Shown: piece after piece, positions 49,668 to 58,459 of the stretch
Layout of the letters: each line of letters begins with the position of its first letter
How positions within the stretch are numbered: position 1 is the first letter of the stretch
Source: an uncultured Clostridia bacterium
GTDB taxonomy: Bacteria; Bacillota; Clostridia; Oscillospirales; Ruminococcaceae
Assembly (NCBI GenBank): GCA_947629335.1
Contig: CANRDI010000006.1
Location: 1-64,000, forward strand
DNA length: 64,000 nt
Direction: 5' to 3'
Translations under genes and position numbers: made by a program
The notes under the pieces: model-generated
What the model was told of the DNA's origin: nothing
The model's input: only the letters and a program-made list of their open reading frames with translations
The model's database searches: none

Positions 49668-49686
49668 GCTGTCGATAAAGCCGCAT
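49668..49686. repeat. Intergenic palindromic repeat, copy 4
   Basis: GCTGTCGATAAAGCCGCAT lies in the leader of the apbE gene. It matches the core of the copies at 21517, 44935 and 54024. Confidence 0.5.
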
Positions 49687-49734
49687 CGTGTCGTCAGACT
49701 CAGATCCGACTATTTTTACAGTCATTTATGCTTT

Positions 49735-49763
49735 ATGATAACATAATTAAAAAATTTTGTCAA
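49735..49763 (-). promoter_or_regulatory. Promoter of apbE
   Basis: Minus strand: TTGACA (49758-49763), 17 bp, TATCAT (49735-49740). It is divergent from the rplJ promoter, whose -35 lies 19 bp away. Confidence 0.7.
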
Positions 49764-49781
49764 TAATTTTTTTAAAACCCC

Positions 49782-49810
49782 TTGACAATTTATTTCCTAT
49801 GTGCTATAAT
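49782..49810 (+). promoter_or_regulatory. Promoter of rplJL operon
   Basis: TTGACA (49782-49787), 17 bp, TATAAT (49805-49810): full consensus, as expected for ribosomal protein genes. Confidence 0.9.
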
Positions 49811-49816
49811 ATCATT

Positions 49817-49963
49817 GCTGTTCTAAAGACAGCAGGTTGACGAATGGGTCTATAATGCGTTATGCGCCTGCCGAAGAATGGGAATATGTATATTAAAGGC
49901 TGTTATGCGGTTAATAGAATTGTTCTCTCTTCTTGTCTTAAAACAAGAAGATTTTGTTTTTTT
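49817..49963 (+). ncRNA. Ribosomal protein L10 leader with attenuator
   Basis: The transcript leader contains AAGACAGCAGG (49826-49836) and the downstream partner CCTGCCGAAGAATGG, the layout of the L10 leader. In that leader, L10 or the L10-L12 complex binds its own mRNA to repress excess synthesis. It ends in an intrinsic terminator: CTTCTTGT (49929-49936)/ACAAGAAG (49943-49950) followed by ATTTTGTTTTTTT. This suggests control by premature termination before rplJ. Confidence 0.85.
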
Positions 49964-49995
49964 GACAGCAAAATTCTACAGAAGGAGTGAATTTA

Positions 49996-50505
49996 ATGCC
50001 AAGTCAAATCGTTCTCTCTAAAAAGCAGGAATTCGTAAACGAGCTTGCAGAAAAGCTTAAAAACTCGGTTTGCGGCGTTCTGTTTGATTACAAGGGCATT
50101 ACGGTTGAGGACGACACGAAGCTCAGAAAAGAGCTTCGTGAAAGCGGCGTAGACTATTTTGTAGTCAAGAACACGCTGCTCAAGCGCGCGTGCGATATGG
50201 TCGGTCTTGAGGGGCTTGAGCCTGCTCTCGAAGGCACTACGGCTATCGCGCTTTCTGCCGAGGACATTATAGCGGGTCCGAAAATTCTTAACAAAAAGGT
50301 TGAGGATTCTAAGGGTCAGTTTGCTATAAAGCTCGGCTTTGTAGAGGGCAAAGTCATTTCCAAGGAAGAGGTAGAGGCTTATGCAAAGCTCCCGTCCAAG
50401 GAAACTCTGCTTTCTCAGCTTGTATTTATGCTGCAGTCGCCTATGCAGCGTCTTGCTATCGCAATAAGCGAGATCGAGAAGAAACAGGGCGGAGAGTCCG
50501 CATAA
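49996..50505 (+). CDS. rplJ: 50S ribosomal protein L10
   Basis: A 169-residue L10, base of the ribosomal stalk that carries L7/L12 dimers. PSQIVLSKKQEFVNELAEKL, GVDYFVVKNTLLKRAC and the C-terminal helix for L12 binding (MQRLAIAISEIEKKQ) are present. The ATG at 49996 follows GGAG at 49984-49987; the in-frame GTG at 49987 overlaps that site. It is controlled by the L10 leader and followed by rplL 60 bp downstream. Upstream rplK/rplA are not in the window, so the cluster is split. Confidence 0.97.
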   Translation: MPSQIVLSKKQEFVNELAEKLKNSVCGVLFDYKGITVEDDTKLRKELRESGVDYFVVKNTLLKRACDMVGLEGLEPALEGTTAIALSAEDIIAGPKILNKKVEDSKGQFAIKLGFVEGKVISKEEVEAYAKLPSKETLLSQLVFMLQSPMQRLAIAISEIEKKQGGESA

Positions 50506-50565
50506 ATGCGCGGCTTTTTAAACTTTTACGAATTTTAAGACAAAACATAATGGAGGTAAATTAAA

Positions 50566-50943
50566 ATGGCTTCTGAGAAGATCACAAAAATTATTGACGA
50601 AGTAAAAGAGCTTTCTGTTCTTGAACTTAATGAGCTTGTAAAGGCTCTTGAAGAGGAATTCGGCGTTAGCGCGGCGGCTGTTGCGGCTGCTCCTGCTGCG
50701 GGCGGCGCGGCTGCTCCTGCTGCTGAGGAAAAGACCGAGTTTGATGTAGTTCTTACATCGTTCGGCGACGCGAAGATGGCTGTTATCAAGGCTGTTAAGG
50801 AGGCTTGCGGGCTCGGACTTAAAGAGGCTAAAGAGCTTGTTGAGGCTGCTCCTAAGGCTATCAAGGAAGGCGCTCCCAAGGCTGAGGCTGAAGAGCTTAA
50901 GAAGAAGCTCGAAGAAGCAGGCGCAAAGGTTGAGCTCAAGTAA
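50566..50943 (+). CDS. rplL: 50S ribosomal protein L7/L12
   Basis: A 125-residue L7/L12. It has the N-terminal dimerisation helices ([22 protein letters not shown]), an Ala-rich hinge, and the C-terminal factor-binding domain ([43 protein letters not shown]). It recruits translation GTPases. RBS GGAGG. Terminated 25 bases after the stop. Confidence 0.98.
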   Translation: MASEKITKIIDEVKELSVLELNELVKALEEEFGVSAAAVAAAPAAGGAAAPAAEEKTEFDVVLTSFGDAKMAVIKAVKEACGLGLKEAKELVEAAPKAIKEGAPKAEAEELKKKLEEAGAKVELK

Positions 50944-50965
50944 TTTTGTTGCTTTAACAAAACTA

Positions 50966-50996
50966 ATCCGCTCTCAAAAGAGGGCGGATCTTTTTG
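50966..50996 (+). terminator. Terminator of rplJL
   Basis: ATCCGCTCTC pairs with GAGGGCGGAT around AAAA, with G-U pairs, followed by CTTTTTG. Confidence 0.9.
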
Positions 50997-51139
50997 TATT
51001 AAGAAGACAAATAAAGTGCATTTCCATTGTCGCTTCAGCACATAAAGACAGGGCACAGGGGCGCGTGCCGCGCCTTGCGGTGCTGTCGGATAGCAAAAGT
51101 GCCGTTCGATTTGCAATTCTTACCTCTTACCTCTAACAT

Positions 51140-51898
51140 TCACATCGGTGTAATGAGATATCCGTTATTCTTCCAATATTCTATGACCTTCGGCAACACC
51201 TTTGTATTCGTTTCGGAAACGGCGTGAAGCAGATAAACCGCGCCGTTATGCGTTTTTGATGTGATTTTGTCAAACGCGGATTGTTCTGACGGCTGTTTGT
51301 CGGTGAGCCAATCCTCATAGGCAAAGCTCCAGAGTACAGTCGTATAACCAAGCTCTCTCGCCGCGGCAAGCACTTTTTCGGAAAACTCGCCCTTCGGTGG
51401 ACGCATAACGTACATATCATAGCCGAAATTCTCGCTTATATATTCGTGCAGCTTTGAAAGCTCGTCAAAAATCTCCTCGTCGGTACATTCGGGAAGCGAC
51501 GGGTGGGTGTAGGTGTGATTTCCGACTGTATGTCCCTCGTCTATCATTCTTTTCACAAGTTCGGGATTTTTCTCAGCATAATCATATGTCACGAAAAAAA
51601 CCGCCTTTACGTTTTCTTTTTTTAGAGTGTCAAGTATCCGCGCCGTACAGCCGTTTTCATAGCCCTCGTCAAACGTCAGCCAAAGGCGCTTGTTTTCGGC
51701 TTCTCCAATGAAAAGCGCGCCCATGTCGCCGTATTGCGCCTGCGCCTGAATTGCGCCGAGCGGACGGTTTTCGCTGTCTGTTTCAACGCCCATTCCATAA
51801 GCGATTTTTTCGTTTCGGTATCCCGAAATGTCCGCGTGCGCCGCAGAAGTTTGTGATATAAGTGCTGCGGCAAGAATTGCCGTAAATAATTTCTTCAA
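51140..51898 (-). CDS. Polysaccharide deacetylase, PdaA-like
   Basis: A 252-residue exported protein with signal peptide (~1-22). The NodB-homology domain shows LWLTFDEGYENG (metal-binding Asp-Glu, the TFDEGYE form typical of PdaA), VGNHTYTHPSLPE (His pair), RPPKGEFSE and VYLLHA. PdaA removes the acetyl group from muramic acid so that muramic-delta-lactam can form in the spore cortex, which the germination enzymes recognise. It fits the SASP gene as a sporulation marker. A monocistronic gene with RBS AAGGAGGAG. Confidence 0.9.
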   Translation of the reverse strand: MKKLFTAILAAALISQTSAAHADISGYRNEKIAYGMGVETDSENRPLGAIQAQAQYGDMGALFIGEAENKRLWLTFDEGYENGCTARILDTLKKENVKAVFFVTYDYAEKNPELVKRMIDEGHTVGNHTYTHPSLPECTDEEIFDELSKLHEYISENFGYDMYVMRPPKGEFSEKVLAAARELGYTTVLWSFAYEDWLTDKQPSEQSAFDKITSKTHNGAVYLLHAVSETNTKVLPKVIEYWKNNGYLITPM

Positions 51899-51993
51899 TT
51901 TTGCTCCTCCTTTTTTAAAGTCCGATAGTTATTTTGCTTTTAATTGCGCGATTTATTTTGGGAATTTTTGTGCAGTTTGCCGCATATTTTTTG

Positions 51994-52022
51994 TTGCATT
52001 TTTTGGCAATTTATGATATAAT
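51994..52022 (+). promoter_or_regulatory. Promoter of Ser-rich lipoprotein gene
   Basis: TTGCAT (51994-51999), 17 bp, TATAAT (52017-52022). Confidence 0.65.
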
Positions 52023-52058
52023 TTTGAATATGAATTGTTACATAATTTAGGAGTTATT

Positions 52059-52823
52059 ATGAAAAAATCAGTTTTTTCAGCCGCCCTCGCGGTGATTTTA
52101 TTGGCAGGGTGCGCGCAGAGCGAGAACAGCTCGGCTGAAAGTTCGCAAAGCAGCTCGGCGGCTGAGGGAAGTTCAAGCGCTGTTCAGAGTACTGAAAGTT
52201 CGCAAAGCACGTCAGGCGCTGAAAGCAGTTCAAGCAGCACGAAAACTTCTTCAAGCTCGTCAAGTCTGAGCAGCTCATCGGCTGCGGTAAGTTCAGGCGC
52301 TGCTCAGAGTACCGAAAGTTCGCAAAGCTCGTCAGGCGCTAAAAGCAGTTCGAGCAGCAAACCCGCTCAATCAAGCAGCAAGGCTTCATCTTCCAAGCCC
52401 GCGCAGTCAAGCAGTCAAAAGCCTGTTCAGAGTTCGTCGAGCAAGCCTGCTTCGTCATCTGCCACGGAAAGCAAGCCTGCTGTTTCAACGGGAAAATTAG
52501 CGCCGGAAAATAATCCGCTCCCCGATTATAAATATATAGAAGATCCCGATGCAAAAGGGGCAATTGTTTACGGAATAAGAACAAACGACCCCAAACAAGG
52601 TACATATACGCCCACTGATGTATCTAATTTACCGCCTGAAGCTTTCAAGGAAAATGGATTTCCTTATCCAAATGCCGTACAAAATGAAGTATTTGTAGAT
52701 AAGAACGGTGTCAAATGGGTATATTCTGCCGTAACTGATTGGTATATAGATGGTACGGAACCTGATGTAAGTCACGAAGCTGCACCAGGATTTGGCGGCG
52801 GTCAAATACCCGGAGCTTATTGA
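52059..52823 (+). CDS. Ser-rich lipoprotein, unknown C-terminal domain
   Basis: This protein has 254 residues. The lipoprotein signal ends at LAGC (Cys18). Residues ~22-150 are a low-complexity Ser/Ala/Gln/Lys region built from imperfect repeats such as QSTESSQSSSGA and KPAQSSSK. The last ~100 residues form a small folded domain (AIVYGIRTNDPKQGTY, WVYSAVTDWYIDG) that I do not recognise. The start at 52059 follows TAGGAG; an earlier in-frame ATG has no ribosome site. It is a single-gene unit. Likely a surface protein with a spacer crossing the cell wall. Confidence 0.8.
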   Translation: MKKSVFSAALAVILLAGCAQSENSSAESSQSSSAAEGSSSAVQSTESSQSTSGAESSSSSTKTSSSSSSLSSSSAAVSSGAAQSTESSQSSSGAKSSSSSKPAQSSSKASSSKPAQSSSQKPVQSSSSKPASSSATESKPAVSTGKLAPENNPLPDYKYIEDPDAKGAIVYGIRTNDPKQGTYTPTDVSNLPPEAFKENGFPYPNAVQNEVFVDKNGVKWVYSAVTDWYIDGTEPDVSHEAAPGFGGGQIPGAY

Positions 52824-52839
52824 TATTGAATATTAAGAC

Positions 52840-52868
52840 CCTCGGCTTAAAGCCGAGGATCTTTTTTT
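52840..52868 (+). terminator. Terminator of Ser-rich lipoprotein gene
   Basis: CCTCGGC pairs with GCCGAGG around TTAAA, followed by ATCTTTTTTT. Confidence 0.9.
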
Positions 52869-52948
52869 GTGCAGTGCAAAAAATTTCAGAAGCGATACTG
52901 CTGAAACTTAAAATCGGGAAAAAAATTTTAAAATATTCATTTTACCAC

Positions 52949-52977
52949 TTGAATAATTTTTGCAAATATGTTACAAT
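52949..52977 (+). promoter_or_regulatory. Promoter of DHH phosphoesterase gene
   Basis: TTGAAT (52949-52954), 17 bp, TACAAT (52972-52977), about 50 bases before the start codon at 53027. Confidence 0.7.
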
Positions 52978-53026
52978 GAAGTTAATATGTGGGCATATTC
53001 TAAAGTCCAAAAATAAGGAGCCGCTT

Positions 53027-54016
53027 ATGACGCAGGAATTACAGGAGCTTATATCTGTTCTCAAAGGTCATCGTGTTTATATACAAACTCATAATTTCCC
53101 CGACCCCGACGCAATCGCAAGCGCGTATGGACTTCAAGTTCTGCTTGAACATTTCGGGGTAATTACCATTATCTGCCACCACGGAGTTGTAGAGCGCGCT
53201 GCGACAATGGATATGGTTTTTGAATTTAAAATTGATATGACCACCGACAACGATCTTATATATATGTCCGCAAATGATTATATCGTAAATGTTGACAGCC
53301 AGAAAGGAAACGCAAATATCCGCGACCTTATCGGAAAAGAAGTCGCAGTCATAGATCACCACCCCGTTTTCACCGAAATTGACGACTATAAATTCAAAGA
53401 TATACGCATGGTGGGAAGCTGTTCGACAATAATTGCGGATTATTTCAGACAAAATAATGTCGAAATGACCGAATCGGTAGCGACGGCTCTGCTTTATGGT
53501 CTCAAATGCGATACGCATAATTTTACGCGCGGCGTGAAGTCGCTTGATGTGGAAATATTTTCCTATCTGTTTCCCTATGCAAATCACCAGCTTATAAGGC
53601 GCTTTCAATCGGGCGAAATTCTCTATTCGGAAGTAAACGCTCTGGCGGACAGCCTTAAAAGGGTAGAGATAGTCGACGGAGTTGCGTTTGCATTTCTTGA
53701 TTTTCCCTGCCCCGACGCTTTTATAGCGATGATCTCGGATTTTCTTATGCAGATAGATGTTGTTTACTTCTCGGTCGTTTTCACGCACAGAGATAACGGC
53801 TTTAAATTTTCGGTGCGCTCGGAGTTTGACGAGCTTGACGCAGGACGAATTGTTTCGGACGCTCTTATCGGTATTGGTTCGGGCGGCGGTCATAAATCAA
53901 TGGCGGGCGGTTATGCCTCAGAAGAAAAACTCAGCAGGATAGGCACTGACTACAGCAAAACCATTCAGCACCTTTTTTTGAACATTATAAGATCAAAATA
54001 CCATAACGAGAAATAA
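53027..54016 (+). CDS. DHH-family phosphoesterase (NrnA-like)
   Basis: A 329-residue protein with DHH and DHHA1 domains. It has the DHH motif VIDHHP, metal ligands in NFPDPDAIASAYG and VNVDSQKGN, and the C-terminal GSGGGHKSMAGGYA loop. Relatives cleave oligoribonucleotides, pAp or cyclic dinucleotide products. The true start is the ATG at 53027 after AAGGAG; the open frame extends 69 codons further upstream but crosses the promoter and the preceding terminator. It lies alone and is followed by a repeat element. Confidence 0.9.
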   Translation: MTQELQELISVLKGHRVYIQTHNFPDPDAIASAYGLQVLLEHFGVITIICHHGVVERAATMDMVFEFKIDMTTDNDLIYMSANDYIVNVDSQKGNANIRDLIGKEVAVIDHHPVFTEIDDYKFKDIRMVGSCSTIIADYFRQNNVEMTESVATALLYGLKCDTHNFTRGVKSLDVEIFSYLFPYANHQLIRRFQSGEILYSEVNALADSLKRVEIVDGVAFAFLDFPCPDAFIAMISDFLMQIDVVYFSVVFTHRDNGFKFSVRSEFDELDAGRIVSDALIGIGSGGGHKSMAGGYASEEKLSRIGTDYSKTIQHLFLNIIRSKYHNEK

Positions 54017-54023
54017 TATAAAC

Positions 54024-54066
54024 AGTCATACTGTCGATAAAGCCGAATTTCAGGCTTTATCAATAG
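54024..54066. repeat. Intergenic palindromic repeat, copy 5
   Basis: CTGTCGATAAAGCCG core with a perfect nine-base stem GATAAAGCC (54036-54044)/GGCTTTATC (54053-54061). It is just after the DHH gene and may help end its transcript. Confidence 0.6.
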
Positions 54067-54189
54067 CCAGAACATCTTTTTATTATAAAAAATACCGTCG
54101 GAAATGCTCTGACAGCCGCTCGAACAGCCGTTTTTGCTTTCGCAGAACGGCGGGAACGCAAGGAGCAATATCGGCGGTCGCTTTTTTTA

Positions 54190-54218
54190 TTGACAAAAAT
54201 CACATATCATGCTATAAT
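54190..54218 (+). promoter_or_regulatory. Promoter of the rSAM-ruvCAB operon
   Basis: TTGACA (54190-54195), 17 bp, TATAAT (54213-54218): full consensus. The ~140-base leader before 54361 has several short hairpins (for example GCAGC/GCTGC) but no recognised riboswitch. Confidence 0.85.
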
Positions 54219-54360
54219 AAAAGTAGTCGGCTTTATAATTTCGGCGCAGACTGCGGGTGCATTTCGGATTTTTTTGCAGCAATCGGATATCGCGCCTTAC
54301 AAAACTGCGGTTTCGCTGCTCACTTTAAAACCGAATAAAATAATTGACGAGGAATAAAAA

Positions 54361-54978
54361 ATGACGATATTTTATAAATTTGAAGGAAAAATGTATATCA
54401 ACATCACTAACGGCTGTCCGTGCGACTGTGTTTTCTGCATAAGGAAAAATGCCGACAGCATAACCGACAACGACAGCCTCTGGCTTGAACACGAGCCTGA
54501 TTTTGAGGAAATAACCGCGGCTTTTGACAAATTTGACAAGGCGGGAATGTCAGAGGCGGTTTTCTGCGGATACGGTGAGCCGACCGTGAGAGCGGATATG
54601 CTTTTGAAAACTGCCGAGTATATAAAGGCAAATTCGGACTTTAAAATCCGATTGAACACAAACGGGCTCGTAAGGCTGATACACAAGGACTTTGACATTT
54701 CGCGCTTTAAGGGACTTATTGACAGCGTTTCGATAAGTCTGAATGCAGACAACGCAAAGCGTTATAACGAGATAACGCGTCCGTCGTTCGGAATATCCGC
54801 ATTTGACGAAATGCTCAGATTTGCGAGGGAAATGAAAGACCTCGGCATTAAAACGGGATTTACGGTAGTTGACGTCATTACGGCGGACGAAATAAAAAAA
54901 TGCCGTGATATTGCCGAAAGCATGGGAATACCCCTTCGCGTAAGGCATTATGTAACTGACAACGAGAGCTATACCTGA
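54361..54978 (+). CDS. TatD-associated-type radical SAM protein
   Basis: A 205-residue small radical SAM enzyme. The cluster motif is CPCDCVFC (C-X3-C-X2-C) near residue 19, followed by AVFCGYGEPTVR and KIRLNTNGLVRL, and ISLNADNAKRYNEITRP. This is the layout of the family usually encoded beside tatD nuclease genes (TIGR04038-like). Here it starts the ruv operon instead and its stop overlaps the ruvC start (TGATG). RBS GAGGAA. Its reaction is unknown. Linkage to DNA repair genes suggests, without proof, a nucleic-acid substrate. Confidence 0.85.
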   Translation: MTIFYKFEGKMYINITNGCPCDCVFCIRKNADSITDNDSLWLEHEPDFEEITAAFDKFDKAGMSEAVFCGYGEPTVRADMLLKTAEYIKANSDFKIRLNTNGLVRLIHKDFDISRFKGLIDSVSISLNADNAKRYNEITRPSFGISAFDEMLRFAREMKDLGIKTGFTVVDVITADEIKKCRDIAESMGIPLRVRHYVTDNESYT

Positions 54979-55484
54979 TGAGAATTTTGGGAATTGACCC
55001 CGGATATGCAATTGTCGGATATGGGGTTCTGGATTATGACAATGTACAGTTCAGAGTTGTGAACTACGGCGCGATAACTACTCCCGCAGATATGCCTTTT
55101 GACAGGCGGCTTTGTGAGATATTCGGCGATATGAATACACTGCTCGATAAATTCAAGCCCGACTGTATGAGCGTAGAAAAACTGTATTTTAACACCAACA
55201 CGACTACTGCTATTGACGTTGCACAAGCGAGAGGGGTAATACTGCTTGCGGCGGCGAAAAAGAGCATTCCTGTTTTTGAGTATACGCCGCTTCAGGTTAA
55301 AGTCGCGGTGACGGGATACGGGCGCGCCGAAAAACACCAAATGCAGGAAATGACGAAAAATATACTTCATCTTGAAAGCATACCTAAGCCCGACGACACC
55401 GCCGACGCGCTTGCAATAGCGATTTGCCACGGGCATACGGGCGGCTCAAGACTTTCGGAGATCATTAGAAAAAACAAGGAGTAA
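54978..55484 (+). CDS. ruvC: Holliday junction endonuclease RuvC
   Basis: A 168-residue RNase H-fold resolvase that cuts four-way junctions. Catalytic acids are in ILGIDPGYAIVGYG (Asp), MSVEKLYF (Glu) and KPDDTADALAIAICHG (Asp pair). Normal length. The start overlaps the stop of the radical SAM gene, and ruvA follows after 3 bp. Confidence 0.96.
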   Translation: MRILGIDPGYAIVGYGVLDYDNVQFRVVNYGAITTPADMPFDRRLCEIFGDMNTLLDKFKPDCMSVEKLYFNTNTTTAIDVAQARGVILLAAAKKSIPVFEYTPLQVKVAVTGYGRAEKHQMQEMTKNILHLESIPKPDDTADALAIAICHGHTGGSRLSEIIRKNKE

Positions 55485-55487
55485 CAT

Positions 55488-56075
55488 ATGATATACAGCT
55501 TACGCGGAAAACTTATCGAAACAGGACAAAACCTTGCAGTTGTAGAGTGCGCGGGGGTGGGGTATGCGTGCAGGACGACTTCGAACACGCTCGCAAAGAT
55601 ACGTGAGCTTGACGAGGTGTTCTTATATACATATCTGCACATAACCGAAAACGCGGTTGATCTGTTCGGTTTTGCGGACAGCGCGGAGCTTTCGTGTTTC
55701 AAACAGCTTATCTCCGTTTCGGGGGTAGGTCCGAAGGCTGCGCTTTCGATACTTTCGGACATTACTCCGTCGAAACTTGCGCTTTGTATTGCGACAGGCG
55801 ACAGCAAGACGCTTACAAAAGCTCCGGGTATCGGCACGAAGATTGCGCAGAGAATTGTGCTGGAACTTAAAGACAAGATCGCAAAGGAACAGCATTTTTC
55901 CTCCGCCGAGCTTATAAGTGTTCCGAATATGAGCGGGAACAATGTCTCGGAAGCAATGGAAGCGCTCGCCGTACTCGGATTTGCGCCCGCGCAGATAAAC
56001 TCGGCGCTTACGGGAGCAGACCCGAATGCTTCGGTTGAAGAACTGATAAAGCTCGGACTGAAAAACCTCGCCTGA
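55488..56075 (+). CDS. ruvA: Holliday junction helicase subunit RuvA
   Basis: A 195-residue junction-binding subunit. It has an N-terminal OB-fold (MIYSLRGKLIETGQNLAVVE), two helix-hairpin-helix motifs (ISVSGVGPKAALSIL and APGIGTKIAQRIVLELKDK), an acidic pin region and the C-terminal RuvB-binding domain. It is separated from ruvB by a TPR gene, an unusual order. Confidence 0.96.
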   Translation: MIYSLRGKLIETGQNLAVVECAGVGYACRTTSNTLAKIRELDEVFLYTYLHITENAVDLFGFADSAELSCFKQLISVSGVGPKAALSILSDITPSKLALCIATGDSKTLTKAPGIGTKIAQRIVLELKDKIAKEQHFSSAELISVPNMSGNNVSEAMEALAVLGFAPAQINSALTGADPNASVEELIKLGLKNLA

Positions 56076-56110
56076 ATAAAATACTCACAAACATGCAAAG
56101 GAGGTTCTCC

Positions 56111-57040
56111 TTGAACAATAAAAACAACAATAACAAACAGCCTGCCGCTCACTTGGCGTCGTTTTTCGCCGGTATTTTTATGGGAATATTGTTTATAATT
56201 TCAATGTATGGCGTTGACGGAAAGTTCGGCGACATAATGCTTAAAACAACAATATTTGCGGCGATTGGAGCAGTCGCCTGCCTTTTGACAGTGATCATAA
56301 GAGAATTTATTCAACCGTATCTCAGCCGAAGAAAAGCGGCGATAAAAGCGCTCGGAAAGGACGGAATGAGGATACTTCGGCACGACAAGACCGCGCGGCT
56401 TGCATATAAAGGGATCTACGCAATAATAAACGGAAATTATCCCGAAGCGGAGGATAATCTGTATCAGGCTTTAGCAAATTCGGAAGTAAGGCAAAATCAA
56501 AAATTCTGCATAGAGTGGCTCGTAAAACTTTATGAAACGACAAAAGACAATCCTAAACTTATGTGGTGTTTCAGAAAAGCGGTAGAATATTCTCCCGATG
56601 ATGCAGAGGCTCAATCGAGACTTGGTTTCGCGTATTTTATGGATGGAGATCTGGACAGGGCGGAATACTGTCTCGGTCAGGCGATAAAATACAACCCGAA
56701 CAACGGCTATTCGTACTATAATCTCGTAAAAATACATCTTATGCGGGGAGAGTATGAAAAAGCGCGCGAAACTCTTGAAACGCTTATGAAAATAAATGCA
56801 AACCATCCGCTCGCCCATGCGGAGTATGCAAACTATTACGCCATGACGGGAGAACGCGAAAAGGCACAGGAAGAATGTAAAAGAGCTCAGCTTTGCGGAT
56901 ATAAAGACCCCGACGAGCTTAACCGCAGGATAAACGCAATGCTGAATTTCGAGGAAACAAAATTCAGCGCGGACGATCTTCCTCAGCTTTACTACCGGAA
57001 AATTGAAAAAAGAACGGAAAGCGGTGAAAAAAATGCTTGA
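56111..57040 (+). CDS. Membrane TPR-repeat protein
   Basis: A 309-residue protein with two hydrophobic helices (~15-60) and four or more tetratricopeptide repeats from about residue 80 (for example [42 protein letters not shown] in two pieces). It serves protein-protein contacts at the membrane. The start is TTG at 56111 because AAAGGAGG (56097-56104) lies six bases upstream; the ATG at 56093 precedes that site. The 3' end overlaps ruvB by eight bases. Its place between ruvA and ruvB implies co-expression with junction migration, but no functional link is known to me. Confidence 0.82.
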   Translation: MNNKNNNNKQPAAHLASFFAGIFMGILFIISMYGVDGKFGDIMLKTTIFAAIGAVACLLTVIIREFIQPYLSRRKAAIKALGKDGMRILRHDKTARLAYKGIYAIINGNYPEAEDNLYQALANSEVRQNQKFCIEWLVKLYETTKDNPKLMWCFRKAVEYSPDDAEAQSRLGFAYFMDGDLDRAEYCLGQAIKYNPNNGYSYYNLVKIHLMRGEYEKARETLETLMKINANHPLAHAEYANYYAMTGEREKAQEECKRAQLCGYKDPDELNRRINAMLNFEETKFSADDLPQLYYRKIEKRTESGEKNA

Positions 57041-58088
57041 AATGTCAGATGAGGAATTTGATTTTAAAGAGCGTGTAGTAGAGCCGAGAGCCGTTGAGCT
57101 TGACAGCGACACAGAGCTTACTCTCCGCCCGAAATCGCTCGCGGAATATATAGGTCAGGACAAAGTAAAGGAAAATATGGCGGTTTATATCGAAGCGGCA
57201 AAAAAGCGCGGTGAATGTCTTGACCATGTTTTGCTGTACGGACCGCCGGGGCTTGGAAAGACAACGCTTTCTTGCATTATCGCAAACGAAATGGGGGTAA
57301 ATATCCGCATAACGTCGGGTCCTGCGATCGAAAAAGCGGGAGATCTTGCGGCGCTTTTGACTAATTTACAGCCGAACGACGTTCTGTTTATCGACGAAAT
57401 ACACCGCCTGTCGCGGCAGGTAGAAGAAGTCCTCTACCCCGCTATGGAAGATTATGCGCTCGATATTGTTATGGGAAACGGACCTGCGGCGCGCTCGATA
57501 AGAATTGACCTGCCGCATTTTACGCTTATCGGAGCGACGACCCGTTCGGGACAGCTCTCCGCGCCGCTTCGTGACAGGTTTGGAGTTGTGCAGAGGCTGG
57601 AACTCTATACTCCCGAACAGCTTTGCGACATTGTACAGCGATCGGCGGTAATTTTGGGAATACCGTGTATGAAAGACGGCGCGTTTGAAATAGCGAGGCG
57701 TTCAAGAGGAACTCCGCGAATAGCAAACCGCCTGCTGAAACGCGTCCGCGACTTTGCGGAAGTTATCGGAAACGGAAAAATAACGCGAGATATCGCAGAT
57801 ACAGCCCTGAAAAAGTTGGAGGTTGACGAGCTGGGACTTGACAGCTTGGACAGAAATTTTCTCGAAATGATAATCAAAGGCTATAACGGCGGACCTGTGG
57901 GGCTTTCAACACTCGCTTCGGCGCTGAATGAAGAAGCGGTAACGCTCGAAGACGTCTGCGAGCCGTATCTTATGCAGCTCGGATTTGTGGCGAAAACTCC
58001 GAGAGGGAGAATTGCCACGGCGCTTGCGTACAAGCACCTCGGAATTGCGTATAACGAAAGCGACCAGCAGACGCTTGAGGATACCTGA
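57033..58088 (+). CDS. ruvB: Holliday junction helicase ATPase RuvB
   Basis: A 351-residue AAA+ motor. It has [18 protein letters not shown], Walker [14 protein letters not shown], Walker [16 protein letters not shown], sensor 1 [21 protein letters not shown], and the C-terminal winged helix ([24 protein letters not shown]). The start at ATG 57033 overlaps the TPR gene. An in-frame TTG upstream is also possible. Confidence 0.96.
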   Translation: MLEMSDEEFDFKERVVEPRAVELDSDTELTLRPKSLAEYIGQDKVKENMAVYIEAAKKRGECLDHVLLYGPPGLGKTTLSCIIANEMGVNIRITSGPAIEKAGDLAALLTNLQPNDVLFIDEIHRLSRQVEEVLYPAMEDYALDIVMGNGPAARSIRIDLPHFTLIGATTRSGQLSAPLRDRFGVVQRLELYTPEQLCDIVQRSAVILGIPCMKDGAFEIARRSRGTPRIANRLLKRVRDFAEVIGNGKITRDIADTALKKLEVDELGLDSLDRNFLEMIIKGYNGGPVGLSTLASALNEEAVTLEDVCEPYLMQLGFVAKTPRGRIATALAYKHLGIAYNESDQQTLEDT

Positions 58089-58099
58089 ACGGAGATATT

Positions 58100-58459
58100 A
58101 TGATTTTATGCGCTAATAATGGGAATTTTCCCGCAAACAACTCCGAAGAGCTAAGAGTTGCTCTGAACGCCGCCTGTGGTGAGATGTGGCTCGGCGAGAG
58201 CGAGGACAGCTATCCGTGCATTGCGATATTATGCTGTGAAGAGGGAGCGTCTTTAAACTATTTTGCAAGCGAGGGCGGGGATATGTACGCTTCTGTCGGC
58301 GACAGAACGCTTGGCGGCTCGATTGAGGCAAATATTGACGGAGAAGTGTATCAGATAGAGCGCTGTCAGATAATTCCGTTTGAAAAAGTCTTTCCCTGTG
58401 CAAATGAGTTTATAAATAATGCCGTTCTTCCCTCCTGCATAGAATGGGAACAACTGTGA
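58100..58459 (+). CDS. Small acidic protein, Imm1-like (uncertain)
   Basis: A 119-residue acidic soluble protein. DRTLGGSIEANIDGEVYQIERCQIIPFEKVF followed by LPSCIEWEQL recalls Imm1-type immunity proteins, where the C-terminal IEWE is frequent. The match is from memory and modest. It lies between ruvB (11 bp) and dprA (overlapping by 16 bases), so it is transcribed with DNA-processing genes. There is no toxin gene nearby. RBS GGAG is present. Confidence 0.5.
   Translation: MILCANNGNFPANNSEELRVALNAACGEMWLGESEDSYPCIAILCCEEGASLNYFASEGGDMYASVGDRTLGGSIEANIDGEVYQIERCQIIPFEKVFPCANEFINNAVLPSCIEWEQL

Noticed and set aside
52820..53026. 69-residue N-terminal extension of the DHH phosphoesterase
   Set aside because: It would run through the preceding terminator and the promoter, while AAGGAG lies correctly for the ATG at 53027.
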